From positions 114,362,766-114,426,765 of the forward strand of contig OY757011.1 of the NCBI GenBank assembly GCA_963580285.1: DNA of 64,000 bases. The letters run 5' to 3'. This stretch comes from Lucinisca nassula. Its lineage: Eukaryota > Mollusca > Bivalvia > Lucinida > Lucinidae. The notes below the pieces were generated by a model. The model did no database searches, was not told the origin of the DNA, and saw only the letters and a program-made list of their open reading frames with translations. This document shows, in pieces, positions 10,165-21,773 of this stretch (position 1 is the first letter of the stretch; every line of letters starts with the position of its first letter). The position numbers and the translations under genes are program-made.

Positions 10165-10466
10165 TTTCCCCACCTATCGGGGCTTGGAGAAATAAATTGG
10201 GCTACATTTTGAAACTGACAACACATGAGTACTGGTAAACGCCTTAGAAGGACGAAGCCTGCCCAGGCAAAGTAGAAGTAAAACAAAGATCAGGAATCGA
10301 TACAATTAACTTACTCCACCCATCAAAGACACCAAAGGGAAAGAAACACAAACATGAAGCGACCAGACCAAAATGGAAACCTAAACAAAGGATGGCCATA
10401 AGGACAAAGAAGTATTGTGACTCGGGATATAAACCTTTTGGTTTCCTAGGGAGACAGGGCTTGAGA
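10165..10466 (+). mobile_element. SINE-1 copy split by a Penelope tail
   Basis: The SINE head (CCTATCGGGGCTTGGAGAAA, GAGTACTGGTAAACGCC) runs to about 10262. It is interrupted by a Penelope-family 3' fragment on the minus strand and resumes at about 10431 with TATAAACC...TTGGTTTC and AGACAGGGCTTGAGAT. The SINE was there first. Confidence 0.7.
10263..10425 (-). mobile_element. Penelope-like 3' end fragment
   Basis: AAAGTAGAAGTAAAACAAAG, ATCAGGAATCGATACAATTA, GACACCAAAGGGAAAGAAAC and CATGAAGCGACCAGACC match the terminal 3' region of the element at 41351-43345, here a short 5'-truncated copy. Confidence 0.75.
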
Positions 10467-10591
10467 TCGATTGATTGTTTTGGTTAAACGACACGTCAAT
10501 CCTTGTGGGTCATTTTGTGTCGTCTCCCAGAGAAAGGGAGAAAAGAAATAGAAGAGACTGTGGAGTGGATGAAAGTGAGGGACAGAGGGGA

Positions 10592-10845
10592 ACATTACGA
10601 TAACACATCCGTGCGAAATAGTGCATTCTTTCATATCTCCAAAATGGTGAAATTTCTCATGAAAAAATGTGATATTTTCTTATTTTTACTCCAAACATAG
10701 GTTGTTGGTGCTTGTTAGAACCGCCTCATTGAGGCGGTTCTAACGAGTACCCACAACCTATGTCTTGGAGCAGAAATAAGAAAAATAATGTATACCCCCG
10801 TAAACCCCCGTTTTCTCTATATAAAGTGGGGTTTAGTGGGGTCTT
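10592..10845. mobile_element. MITE family B copy
   Basis: The left arm has AAATAGTGCATTCTTTCATA and TCTCCAAAATGGTG. The central palindrome (GTTAGAACCGCCTCATTGAG GCGGTTC) is near perfect, and the AACCCCC/GTGGGGTTTAG hairpin follows. The right end loses the usual CACGGACTTG motif. Confidence 0.85.
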
Positions 10846-10934
10846 CAAGTGTAGAAAAAGAAGAAATAACAACATTCCCCCTCTACCCTTACCTGGTGAA
10901 AGGACAGCAGACATTGTCCAACTGTAAGCCAACA

Positions 10935-11131
10935 TCAGATGGACGCCCCAGTGCCGCAAGATACACGTCACATTTGCCTCAATCAACCACCTCAGGGCTT
11001 GAGATGTCATTTCATCTCGGTGTCGGGTAAAAGTCCCACAAAATTGGAAGCAACATCTACGAAATGACCTAAACAATGTTGACTGGGAACGTAAAACCTC
11101 AGTTCAAACAAACAAACAAACAGTGCATCTG
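10935..11131 (+). mobile_element. SINE-1 3' part
   Basis: CAGGGCTTGAGATGTCATTT, GTCGGGTAAAAGTCCCAC, AATTGGAAGCAACATC and an AACGTAAAACCTCAG...CAAACAAACAAACA tail are present. The 5' half is missing or unrecognisable. Confidence 0.8.
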
Positions 11132-11486
11132 CGTAATGAAAACAAATGCAATTAAGAATGAAACAATAGTTAATTTTTCTTTGCTGAACATGTGATATGG
11201 CTGATGAGACAATGTAGAGAAAAAGCAAGAACATAAAGCATATTATTGGCACTGCTCTTAAAATATCGAATTTGCTCCCCATTTGGAACATTGCTATCCC
11301 TTTAAGAGTACACCTAACCCTTCTCTGAAAAAGACGTTTTCTATCTGAGCTTGAAAGAAACAAGTATAACACGGGTGTGTTATCACGATGTTTGTCTGAG
11401 TTGTCATTGCATTTAGAATAATCTTCAAACCCCAGTGTAACATAAAGCTGTCTCTTCCAGCGAAACTTGCCGCCTTTAATTCAATA

Positions 11487-11820
11487 GCTTCTCACTTGTT
11501 TTTTGTTTGTTTGTTTGATTTGAGGTTTAACGTCCCCGTCAACACTGTAAAGGTCATTTTGGAGAAGTTGCTTCCAATTTTGTGGGACTTTTACCCGACA
11601 TTGTGATGAAATGACATCTCAAGCCCTGTCGCCCAATGAAACCAATAGAGTTTATTAGCATGGACGGTCCGCCTCGCACTGCGGTTCCTGGACAGGCTTA
11701 GATCCTCTAAGCGGTTTACCAGTACTAGTGTGCGGGCTGGATTCAGCTCTGCGTGGAAGCATCATGCAGCCAATATATTTCTTCAAGCCCCTATGGGCGG
11801 GGGCCGCGCTTCTCACTTGT
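11487..11820 (-). mobile_element. SINE-1 full copy with 13-bp target duplication
   Basis: The element spans 11500-11807 on the minus strand with its CAAA tail at the low-coordinate side. It is flanked by the exact 13-bp duplication GCTTCTCACTTGT (11487-11499 and 11808-11820). This fixes both ends of the family: a GGCCCCCGCCCATAG... start and a CAAATCAAACAAAC tail. Confidence 0.93.
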
Positions 11821-11899
11821 AGTCATGAGTAAAACGTGTCCGTGTTGTGAAATAATGGCGTCCAACATGGTGTCAGAAGTGACAATCTTTAGGTAAAAA

Positions 11900-12103
11900 A
11901 TGATAACTTCTTTCTTATTTCTGCTTTCAACATACATTGTGGGTGCTCGTTAGAATCGCCTCAATGAGGCGGTTCTAACGAGTACCCACAATCTATGTTT
12001 TTGAGCAAAAATAAGGCAGATAATGTATACCCCCAAAACCCCAGTTTTCTCTTTATAAAGAGGGGTTTAGTTGGGTGTTCATTTCACGGACTTGTTAACG
12101 TGA
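11900..12103. mobile_element. MITE family B copy
   Basis: The central palindrome GTTAGAATCGCCTCAATGAG GCGGTTCTAACG is followed by CAACCTATG-type text, the hairpin near 12035-12070 and the B-type end CACGGACTTGTTAACGTGATG. Confidence 0.85.
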
Positions 12104-12640
12104 TGTTAAGTTTGAGCGTTACAGTGAGGAAGGGACCTTGAAGATTTCGGCCATGATATCACAGTCCTTCAATAGCTTGACTACCTTCAGGATCATGAAG
12201 CTTGGTTCGAGATAGCGGTAGTTCGTACTACTTGGAGTTACTCATGCAGCCAGGCCATGCCTTATAATGGAATGACCTCAAAATATATTTTGGCTTTTAT
12301 AAAATAACGGTATACTGTATGAAGTACACACAACACAGTTTTTTCAAGAAAAAAAACTTAACATCCATTAATTATTCTTGTTTTCGAAGTGTCACTGTAA
12401 TATTTAAACTTGCATTGTACACTGAAAACTAATGAACAGAATGTATGGAACTTGAGATTCGTGGTCGACTTCGAACGATACTTTGTTTTGCCTCATCGAG
12501 GCTGTTCTAACGAGCACCCAAAAATAAATCTATGTTCGATGCAGAAATGAGAAAAATACCAAACATTTTATCACAAAAATATCTGTTTAGGAACAATGAA
12601 GCAATTCACTATGTCACACAGATGTATTTCCTTAATTGAT
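12104..12640. other. No gene seen
   Basis: AT-rich DNA without a convincing ORF. A MITE palindrome scrap (CCTCATCGAGGCTGTTCTAA then GAGCACCC) lies at 12490-12556. Confidence 0.6.
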
Positions 12641-12850
12641 TTGTTTAGACAAATAATTTGTTGTTAAGACCGCATGAAGGCTTTTTAACTCATAATTGCT
12701 AGGAAAAGACAAAAAACTATAGAGATGAAACAATGATGAGGACTCGACAGCTTGAAATAACTGAAATGCTGGAGCAAAAGAAAAACAACAGTTAGACTTC
12801 GATAGGCCCGACCAGAGAAAGAGCATCAGGTACCAAACCACATTACCATC
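12640..12850 (-). mobile_element. Penelope-like 3' UTR fragment
   Basis: On the minus strand it carries the proximal 3' UTR: TTGGTACCTGATGCTCTTTC, GGGCCTATCGAAGTCTAACT, GTCGAGTCCTCATC and AGACAAATAATTTG. It parallels 41110-41330 and 31615-31830. Confidence 0.75.
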
Positions 12851-13347
12851 CAAAGACGCGGTGGTCAGAGATTGTTTGTAAACCTAACTATAGATAGGAG
12901 AATGTTTAGCATCCTCTTTTTTTCATGAACTGACTGAATTTTATACATAATTGTTACATTCGGAAAAAAGGAACGAAGTGGCGCCTCGTTTTCATCCATT
13001 CTTCATAAACACTACAGTTGTTTCCAAATGTGTCTACGCGCATGGAGTGCCCGTAAGACATTAATCACAACAACTGTCGTCTACTTTTTTGTCTGCTGGT
13101 TGCTTTAACAAGAGGGCCAATATGGTCCAGAATCGCTCACCTGATTTCAAGATGTCACATAGTTTCTGAATTTATGTGGCTAACTGACAGCCATCTTATT
13201 CAATAAAAAAACATAACTGTTACACGTAGATAGATGGATACCAAGGCAACAGTCTTGAAAAGTTTGAATTAAACTGGCTTTAGAGTTTAGACGAGGTTGC
13301 CATTGAAATATTTTTTTAATTTTTAAGTCTACCAGCCATTTTCTTCA

Positions 13348-14178
13348 TTGAAGCAAATCAGTTTTGTGGGTATTCCGATGGGTACGAATTGCGCAACTCT
13401 TGTGGCTGATCTGTTCTTATATTGTTATGAAAGAGACTTGATGTTTTCAATTTTCATTGATAACCAATCTGAAAATATTGAAGCTTTTAGTTCTATTTCT
13501 AGATATTTAGATGATGTATTAAATATTGACAATACTTACTTTGATGGTTTGATCAGTCAGATTTATCCCCTAGAACTTCAGTTAAACAAGGCAAATTCCT
13601 CTGATACCGTGGCTCCCTTTTTGGATTTACATTTATCTATTGTAGATGGATTTGTTTCTTGAAAACTTTATGATAAACGTGATGATTTTGATTTCGAGAT
13701 TGTAAATTATCCTTTTTTGGACGGTGATGTTCCTCGTGCGACATCGCACGGGGTTTATATTTCGCAGTTAATTCGATTCGCTAGAGTGTCTAGTCATGTA
13801 TCCGACTTCAACACTCGTAATAAATTATTAACCGCTAAACTTCTTAATCAGGGTTATCGGTATCATAAACTACATACAGCCTTTTCTAAGTTTTATAGAC
13901 GTCATTCTGATTTGGTTTCAAAATTCAATGTTGGACTTAAAACACTTCTACAACATGGCCTATCGGAACCCAAATTCTATGGTGACTTAGTATATAAATT
14001 TAGACAAATACATGCCTGTAATGACTTGAGTACCCAATTTCGTAAAATCGTTCCTCGATATATAAAGATTGGGTACAACATAAATGTTATAAAACAGACT
14101 GCATGCATGGTGGTTAACCCCATCACGGTTGGCAATTTTGCTTCCCTCTTTGATTGCACACCGGTGGGTCGGGCTTAA
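13348..14178 (+). pseudogene. Penelope-like RT, C-terminal half, one nonsense codon
   Basis: The frame begins inside the RT at VGIPMGTNCATLVADLFLYC and continues with RYLDDVLNIDNTYFD (catalytic Asp pair), QIYPLELQLNKANSSDT, PFLDLHLSIVDGFVS, a TGA at 13660-13662, then KLYDKRDDFDFEIVNYPFLD, HGVYISQLIRFARVSSHVSD, KLLTAKLLNQGYRYHKLHTA and QTACMVVNPITVGNFASLFD, ending GRA. The two parts are in the same frame, and the homologue at 41836-42725 has Cys at the stop. The protein ends soon after the thumb-like region; no GIY-YIG nuclease follows. The N-terminal half is absent (5' truncation at about 13360). Confidence 0.92.
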
Positions 14179-14920
14179 GATTATATGACGGTTCCAGCGT
14201 AAAAGCATAAATGGAATATTATTAGGGCCCCGCACTGAAAGTGTGGGTGCCCTATAGTAATCACTCTGTCCGTCCGTCTGTCTGTCCGTCTGTCCGTCCA
14301 CAAATTTCTGATAGCGCTGTCGGGCCCCTAGTCAGTTTCACTGACAGCTCTAGTTTTATTTTAGTATTCTTTATGTTGGTTGGCGCCTCATGCTCCGTCT
14401 TTGTTCGGGCCCCTCGGAGTCTAGCTGTTTGTTTTCTTTTGCTCCAGCTATTCTGTTGTTGTATGCTGTCGAGTCCTCAACCTTGTTTCATCTCTGTAGT
14501 TTTTTTTATTTGTATGTTCTCGGAGATGTTACACTGAGATGTTACACCGCCTTCACGCGGACTAAACAAAATTAGTGTATAACGCGACAGAGGTAAGGGC
14601 GAGGATTATGGCCATGTAAAATCGATTTAAGCCCCCAGTGGAATTCTTTCCACTGACCGTTCCAAGGCGGTTCTTCTGTGGCGGTTTATTTATGTTGTTG
14701 TTTGTTACTTACTGTGTGTATCACTTGTGTCTTTTTATTTTGGATGGCCATTTGGCCATTTTATGGGAAAGTAACTGTCATTATGGCCTTCCTTTGTTTA
14801 GGTTTCGATTATGGTCTGGTCGCTTCATGTTTGTGTTTCTGTCCCTTTTGTGTCTTTGATGGGTGGAGTAAGTTAATTGTATCGATTCCTGATCTTTGTT
14901 TTACTTCTACTTGGAAGAAG
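14179..14920 (+). mobile_element. Penelope-like 3' region of the 13.3-kb copy
   Basis: Non-coding tail of the copy above. It includes GGTTGGCGCCTCATGCTCCG, CTGTCGAGTCCTCAACC, TCGGAGATG, AATCGATTTAAGCCCCC, then the terminal block TTCCACTGACCGTTCCAAGG...CTTTGTTTTACTTCTACTT. A CTGTCCGTCCGTC microsatellite lies near 14265-14300. The same order recurs at 31600-32190 and, inverted, at 40790-41345. Copies of only the terminal block occur at 42800-43062 and 49515-49787. Confidence 0.8.
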
Positions 14921-17479
14921 GCAACGTTCTTGTGAAGTTTAAATGAAATTGAACCAAATGAATAAGAGCTTTTATTTAAAGATATTTCTATTTCAAGCTC
15001 TGGCAGCCATCTTGTTCATTCCAGCAAAACCGTTTAGCAATTTCTGTAGAGACTCACCGTAGCAACATTCCTATGATTTGTTTGTCTATGAAGTTTGAGC
15101 AATAATGGCCCAATGATTTAAAGCAGTTGTCGTTTATTTTTCTATTCCTACCTCCCGCGGCCACCTTGTTCATCATAGCATAACCGTTTTGGCAATTTTG
15201 GTAGAGGGTCACCGTTGCAACATTCCCGTGAAGTTTGAATGAAATTATTCCAAGTGTATGGTAGGAGTTGTCGTTTCAAGATTTTTCATGTTTAGCTCTG
15301 GTGGCCATCTTGTTCATCGGAGCGGAACGATGTTAGCTATTTTTGTAAAAGGGCACCCAAGCAACATCCATGTGAAGTTTTATTTAAACTGGCCGGAGAG
15401 TTAGGAAGGAAATGACATCTAAAGCAAAATGTTGATGTTTTTCAAGTTTAAGCTCTGGTGACCATCTTGTTCAATAGAGCGGATTTACTTTAGCTATTTT
15501 GGTAAAGGGTCACCTAAGCCACATTCCTATGAAGTTTGAATGAAATTGACCAAATAGTAAAAGTTATTGTTTAAAGCGTTTTCTATTTTTAGCTCTGGGG
15601 CCATCTTGTTCAACGGAGCAGAACAATTTTAGATATTTTGATAGAGGGTCACCTAAGTAACATTTTAATAAGTTAAATTTAAACTGGCCCAAAGGTGTAG
15701 AATGAGTTTGTTTTTAAAGCAAAAAGGTTGCTGTTATTAGCTCTGGTGGCCATCTTGTTCATCAGAGTGGAACGATGTTAGCTGTTTTTGTAGAAGGTCA
15801 CCCAAGCAATATTCATTTGGAATTTTATTGAAACTGCCCAGAGAGTTAAGGAGGGAATGGCATGTAAAGCAAAATGTTGACGTTTTATTTTTCCTTTTTA
15901 AATCAGGTGACTCTCTTGTCCATCAGAACGGAACCGGTTTAGCTATTTTGGTAGAGGGTCGTCTAAGCAACATGCACATAAAGTTCGGTTGAAATCAGCC
16001 TAAGGATTAAGGAGGAGTTGGCATTTAAAACAAATTGTTGACGTTTTCCTATTTCTAGTTCTGGTGGCCTTTTCGCTCATTTATACGGAGCTGTTTCAGC
16101 TATTTGGATAGAAGGTCACCTAAGCAACATTCCTACTAAATTCGAATCAAGTTGGTACAATGAAATAGGAAAAGTTATCGCTTAAGGAGTTTTCAAGTTT
16201 TAGTTCTAGCAGGCATTTTTAACGGTGCGTAACGATTTAAGCTATTTTGGTATGGGATCACCTAAGAAACATTCCAATGAAGTTTGATTGATATAGGCCC
16301 AAGAGTTTAGTAGGAGGTGGCCAAAACGCAAATTGTTGATATTTTTTATCTATTTTAGCTATTGTGGCCGTCTTGTTCAACTTAGCGGAATCTTTTTTGC
16401 TATTTTAGTAATGAGTCACATATGCTATATTCCTAAGACGTTTGAAATTGGCCAAATCGTTAAGGATTAGTTGATATTTAAAGCAAATTACCGACGGTTT
16501 TCTATTCTTTTTTTAGCACTGGTGGTTATTTTGCTCATCGGAAAAAACTGTTCCAGCAAAGTTTGGTAGAGGGTGACCTGAGTAATATTCCTATGAAGAT
16601 TGAACGAAATTGGCTAAAAGGTTAAGGGGGTGGTATTTAAAACAAATTGTTGACATATTCTTATATTTAGCTCTGGTGTTCAGTTTGCTCATTAAAGATG
16701 AATTGTTTCAACCATTTGCATAGAAGGTAACCTAAGCAACATTCCTATGAAGTTTGAAAGAAATTGATCAATGGAAATAGGAAAAGTTATCGTTTAAAGC
16801 CTTTTCTATTTTTATCCTCTTTTTCAACACAGTGGAGAGATTTTAGCCATTTTGGTATTGGGTCGCGTAAGCAACATTCCTATGAGGTTTGATTGATACT
16901 AGCCCAAGGGTTAGGAGAAGTTGGCAAAATGTTGACGTTAGTTTTTCTATTGTTAGCTCTGGCGTCCATCTTGTCAATTTAGCTATTTAGGCAAAAGATA
17001 ACGTATTTTAGCGATTTTAGTTTCAAGAAGACCCAGCGAAAAATGAAGAAGCTACGCTGTTCACAAGCATTTTTCCATAGTAAGCCTATGGGACCTATCA
17101 GTTTTTATAGAAAACAAAGTTTTTGAGCAATTTTCCTAAAATCCATTTGCAAGCAATCCTCTACCAAAGGCATGCTACCGATAAAATTTGGTTGTGATCT
17201 GCTTGCAGCCTGTAACGATATGCCAGTTTTGAAGTGATGGCAGCGACGGATGACGGCGGCTGTCATCCTATAAGACCCCACCCCCGGAGCCTTCGGTCCA
17301 GGTGAGCTAAAATCAATGCTGCAAACTGTTTGGACCCAGTTCAGACTGCTCCTTTAGCTTTGAACAGTCAGATCAATTACACTGTTTGCCTGTATAGAAA
17401 ATATTTATGTAAAGGTTGCAAGAAGACGCATACGCAGACGCAAACGACATAAACAGGCGGCATTTTAGATGCCTCTTGA

Positions 17480-17884
17480 GGGTTAAAATATAATGCTATT
17501 CTAATGTCACGCAACAGGCACATTAACCGTGTGCTTCGCTTACTTTTTCAAGATTCTATAACACCATCTGTTACATTCTAAGTTTTGACATAAATGATCT
17601 TACACTAGTGTCCAAGTGTTATTGAATGTATCAAACGAGTTGACGAAAACTTGAAGAAAATGCTAGGCTTCCCCGAGCACGTATGCCTTTTTCTCAACGA
17701 GTTAAATAAATTTAATAATATATGGTCAGGACTGCAAGATTCTTTTTATCATATGACATTTAAACGCATCTCATTCACTTTTGTTTTTCACAAAAATGTT
17801 ATTTTTCCACCATTCAGCGTTATCGACGTATCTACTTAATTTGCATATTTAATCCACTAGTTGGTTAACAAATTTAATACTTAA
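17480..17884. other. No gene seen
   Basis: AT-rich sequence with one short ORF (17651-17839, 62 codons) that I do not recognise and that has no supporting context. Confidence 0.5.
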
Positions 17885-18127
17885 GAAATAGATCAGCTCT
17901 AACTGTGATTTGTTGAGTAATAAATCACAGTTTGGAGGTCAGTTGTAAAGTAGACAAATCACGAGCGCGTAGCGCGCGTGATTTGTCTACTTACAACTGA
18001 CCGACTGGAGGTCAGTTGTAAAGTAGACAAATCACGAGCGCGTAGCGCGCGTGATTTGTCTACTTACAACTGACCGACAAACTGTGATTTATTACTCAAC
18101 AAATCACAGACTAGAGCTGATCTATTT
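17885..18127. repeat. Nested foldback with two tandem 68-bp palindromes
   Basis: Outer arms AATAGATCAGCTCT and AACTGTGATTTGTTGAGTAA recur inverted at 18085-18127. Between them sit two direct copies (17936-18003 and 18009-18076, 73 bp apart) of a palindrome whose arms read AGGTCAGTTGTAAAGTAGAC and AAATCACG, around a GAGCGCGTAGCGCGC centre. One extra base in the right arm (CTTACAACTGACC versus GGTCAGTTGTAAAG) is the only asymmetry noted. CAATCACAG-type text near 18362-18395 may be a third, decayed outer arm. Confidence 0.92.
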
Positions 18128-18397
18128 CGATTAAATCACGCTGAAAATCGGCAATAATGTTGTTGTTTCCTTCAAAATCTCACAACCTTTCGCCATTGTT
18201 AGAAGAAATCCCGCTAAAATTATCGACTGAAACACATGCATTTATATCCTATTCTTACGATTTCGATGCGAGAAAATGACGTTACACCGTCTAACGTCAA
18301 GTAAATCGACTAGTGACGTCATAAATTTGGAATTTTAATGACGTCACTCGTCACGCTCTTCCGAGCTGTGATTTGTTGTAGAATAAAACACAGTCTT

Positions 18398-18674
18398 TAC
18401 GAAAACACACCCGTAAGACATAGTGCATTTTTCACATCTCCAAAATGGCTACTTTTCTGATGAAAATCTGTCATATTTTTGTTATTTTTACTTCAAACAT
18501 AGGTTGTAGGTGCTCGTTAGAACCGCCTCATTGAGGCGGTTCTAACGAGTAACCACAACCTATGTCTTGGAGCTGAAATAAGTAAAAATAATGAATACCC
18601 CCATCAACCCCAGTTTTCGCTATATAAAGTGGGGTTTAAGGGGGTGTTCATTTCACGGACTTGTTCACGTGATG
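18398..18674. mobile_element. MITE family B copy, complete
   Basis: It starts TTTACGAAAACACACCCGTA and AGACATAGTGCATTTTTCAC, then TCTCCAAAATGGCTACTTTT. The long central palindrome (about 18505-18565) and the AACCCC/GGGGTT hairpin follow, and it ends CACGGACTTGTTCACGTGATG. This is the best reference copy of family B, about 277 bp. Confidence 0.9.
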
Positions 18675-18679
18675 TATTT

Positions 18680-19630
18680 TCCATTGCCTATATAGGGGCG
18701 GTGTGTTGGAATTGGCGTTATTTTATTCTCAGACGCGACCCTTACATATAAAAAGAAGTTTATTCCATGCCAATCGACTGACCCTCTCATCCAGGTCAAT
18801 TGTAAAATTATCGGTTATCAAGGGAGCCCTCTGCTAAATGTCAAATGCTAACAGGAACGATTGTTTACTGAAAACCAATGTCACGCAATGCCTAAAGCAA
18901 TGATTACAATGCCATTGTGAATTCACAGCAGGACAGAACGGCGACAGTTTTCAACGTATGGTTATTACACAGACTAGATTTGTTTTACTGCGTCCCAACC
19001 ATCCCATATTGTTGCCTGACTGCAAAAAGACCAACCGTCACTCTTTCACAGTCGGGTTCGGGTACTGATTTTCTCTGAAGAAGAACTCCTCACTACATCC
19101 ACTTAATTTTTTTTATTTGACATCCCTGAAGACTTATTGGCTATTCGGTCAACTGACCTGAACGGCAAACCACTGTAGACCGAGGGCAACGAGACCAAAC
19201 ATTATGTACCGTCGTTCAGCCCTATCTAGCCTGTGGTGTCGGTTATGTGACTGTTTCAAATGTTTTGAAATATTCGTCGTTCTTTTATCTTTGTGACTTT
19301 CGACTGTGGGAATTTCCCATTTGTACCTTGCTGCTTGGTCCCTTCCTCTCGAGGAACAGGAAGCTTAATGACATGATCGTTCTGTGTTTTTTGTCAGTTG
19401 GTACTATGTAGCATCTTCCGGATTTTTTCTTGTTTCTTTTGTTGTTGTTTTTTTTTTTTAAATAAATATCTTCGCAGCAAAAACAGGTAATAAGTATTAC
19501 TTTCACTTCACTTAATTTCACATAGCCCGTACACCTGACGGTCGTAGGCACTTTTGGTGTCGTCATGACAATCTTTTTTTCACTATGTCCTGTTAACTAC
19601 TGCCCCCTGAATTACTTCCGATGCCAACCT
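18680..19630. other. No gene seen
   Basis: I see no recognised domain, tRNA or repeat. A 93-codon minus-strand ORF (19285-19566) is low in complexity near its middle (lysine/asparagine run) and is not supported. Confidence 0.5.
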
Positions 19631-20520
19631 AGTCTCTAGCCGTTGGCGAGTGATCTTTATATCATATCCAGGGTCTTCTGTGTTTCTCTTGGACATGATT
19701 CGTTACAATAAGATATTGAAGAGTGATGGCGAAATGAAGATTCTTGCCTCCAACCAGCCACCTTATTTCTCATCGGTGAGTACAGCACTGCAAGCCTTGT
19801 CATAGAGCTGTCATGTGGCCTTGACCAGATTGATTCTCACTGATGATGTACAGGAAAATTCCTCTATTAAGGCCACCATAGGGATTGTTAAAAAGTGGTC
19901 TTTAAGACCACTTTTGAACAGTACCAAATGTGGTCCCTGACCAGAGGACCGTTTTATGCAGGAAATTTGAAGAAAGAATAACTGCATCCTTCTAAATAAG
20001 CTTTATAAAGCAGAATTAGTCTTAATTTCAGGTGGTCTTAATAGTGGGATTTACTGTACTTCCTCACAGTTGCCCACAATGCTGCATGCCACACTAAGTT
20101 TTCTTGAAGTCGATGAAAACATAACGGAAATATTGATAATGCTGAAGGTACTTCTCGCACCGGATTCTGATCCGACATATCTGTTCTGTTGCAGTGCGCC
20201 CAGCTCTGAATCCAGCTTGCTAAACAGCTATTAGTTCTGCTTGTGATTTCTGTCTATTCAAGACGGCTTTTGCATGACTTTGCTAGAATGACTGATAAGG
20301 CTTTAGCTTATTGTCCGGTAGTTCTGCCATAGTTAAAGGTTTCCTTTCTTGGAAAGTGTAATAACAAGCGATTCTTAACATTTGCTAGGTAAGACCCTTG
20401 TTTCCATATCTGATTGCAGACTGTTCTAAGTACATCTACTGCATGAGAAACACAAGCTTGTAAAGGTTCGGCTGGAATATTACCTACTACCGGTGCCATA
20501 CAAGTCATTTGCTTTTTTCT
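19630..20520 (-). pseudogene. Decayed RTE-like LINE reverse transcriptase
   Basis: Conceptual minus-strand reading, with frame changes and stops, gives recognisable RT text. NIPAEPLQACVSHAVDVLRT and VCNQIWKQGSYLANVKNRLL lie at 20308-20480. Degraded equivalents of the AEEQAGFR and KKAFD region lie at 20070-20300. YDKACSAVLTDEK and PSLFNILL*RIMS lie at 19690-19800. The order fits an RTE-type RT. A 210-bp MITE (19849-20058) interrupts it. It is far older than the LINE at 6.6-9.0 kb. Confidence 0.7.
19849..20058. mobile_element. MITE family C (GGTCTTTAAGACC)
   Basis: Termini TACAGGAAAATTCC / GGGATTTACTGTA are inverted. The internal palindrome AAAAGTGGTCTTTAAGACCA CTTTT is at about 19890-19915. 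Sister copies are at 59919-60392 and 61448-61681. Confidence 0.8.
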
Positions 20521-20654
20521 GTATCCCCTTCAGATATAATTGACCTTACCGATTGTATTGTATTCATATGTTTTGTGTTATTACGAGACATTTCCCGAAC
20601 TTGTCTTTCTCAGTTGTTACATTAGCCTGCTTTTTCTTGGTAACCGCATTACGA

Positions 20655-20923
20655 TAAGTAACCCGTGCGACATAGTGCATTTTTCACATCTCCAAAATGA
20701 CTACTTTTCTGATGAAAATCCTTGATATTTTTCTTATAAATGCTCATAAAATAGGTTGTGTGTGCTCGTTAGAACCGCCTCATAGAGGAGGTTCTAACAA
20801 GTACCCACAACCTATGTCTTGGAGCAGAAATAAGAAAAATAATGAACACCCCCGTAAACCCCAGTTTTCTCTGTATAAAGTGGGGTTAAGGGGGTCTTCA
20901 TTTCACGGACTTGTTCACTTGAT
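20655..20923. mobile_element. MITE family B copy
   Basis: It has CGTGCGACATAGTGCATTTT, the palindrome at about 20760-20815, the AACCCC/GGGGTT hairpin at 20855-20890, and the end CACGGACTTGTTCACTTGATG. Confidence 0.85.
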
Positions 20924-21377
20924 GGGCTATGTTTTTGCTGTCCTCTCTTGTCGAGCTGTTCTCAATGTCGCTACAGATAATAGTTATCCAATTCTCTTTG
21001 ACCACATCACGTGTCAATTGAAATAACACCCTGTTTGTAATAAAATTTCCGTTCATTTCTAAGAAAGCTCGTGGGCACTATGGACAAACCAAAGTTAACA
21101 TGACTTGACAAAGCTTTTGGCATCCTTTACTAATAAAAGTCAATCAAAAGAAGTAAAAATCACATTTTATTGCAAAAAGATGTTTTTACATAAGAAAATG
21201 CCAGAAGAAATGTACAAATTAGTTTTAAGGGAAATGGAAGCTCCTTCAGGGAAGGCAATCTTCCCAAAGCAGCTGTGCCCCTCTTATTAATAGAGGTCAA
21301 TCATTAAGGAACAGCTTCATGCCTATGAGCCGGTCAAGAAAATCATCACAAAAACACACCCATATAATTTTGAGCCC

Positions 21378-21745
21378 ATTGAATAAAAGAAGTGGAGGCA
21401 ATGATCAGGAATCGATACAATCAACCAACAGCACCCATCAGAGACACCAAAGGGAAAGACACACAAACATGAAACAACAGACCCTAATGGAAACACCAAC
21501 AACGGAAAGCCAAGAGGAAAGTTACTTTCCCCACAAAATGGCCAATAGGCTATCCAAATTAAATAACACAAGCGACACAAACACCCAAAGACAAACCATA
21601 ACAAAAATAAACCGCGACAGAAGAACCGCCTTGAAACGGTCAGTGGAAAAGAATTCCACTGGGGGTGAGGGTGGGGGGTGGGGGCTTAAATCGATTTTAC
21701 GTGGCCACAATCCTCGCCCTTACTTCCGTCGCGATTTAGACAAAT
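21378..21745 (-). mobile_element. Penelope-like 3' region
   Basis: On the minus strand it carries the proximal CGATTTAGACAAATAATTTG block and the terminal block up to GATCATTGCCTCCACTTC. ORFs across it on both strands are translations of this non-coding tail and should not be called genes. Confidence 0.75.
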
Positions 21746-21773
21746 AATTTGTTCAGTCCGAATGAATGCCTCC

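Larger units (their letters stand above)
13100..17310 (+). repeat. Array of ~150-bp repeats carrying GCCATCTTG
   Basis: A diverged unit of roughly 140-165 bp recurs a dozen or more times. Each carries GCTCTGGTGGCCATCTTGTT, CATCGGAGCGGAAC, TTAGCTATTTTGGTAGAGGG, TCACCTAAGCAACATTCCTA and TGAAGTTTGAAT. The motif falls near 13185, 15007, 15161, 15302, 15459, 15601, 15747, then more weakly to 16970. The left margin has AACAAGAGGGCCAATATGG and GCTCACCTG; the right margin has CCAGGTGAGCTAAAA, suggesting inverted termini of a non-coding mobile element. A Penelope-like copy interrupts it at about 13360-14915. The inverse of the array lies at 35540-37440. Confidence 0.75.

Noticed and set aside
18455..18475. 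CTGATGA in MITE B arms (also 10650, 20710, 28000, 58080)
   Set aside because: It is followed by AAATC without any stem II or GAAA core in every copy.
21319..21747. 142-codon ORF on the plus strand
   Set aside because: It runs antisense through a Penelope-like non-coding tail; the same tail elsewhere gives different, unrelated ORFs.
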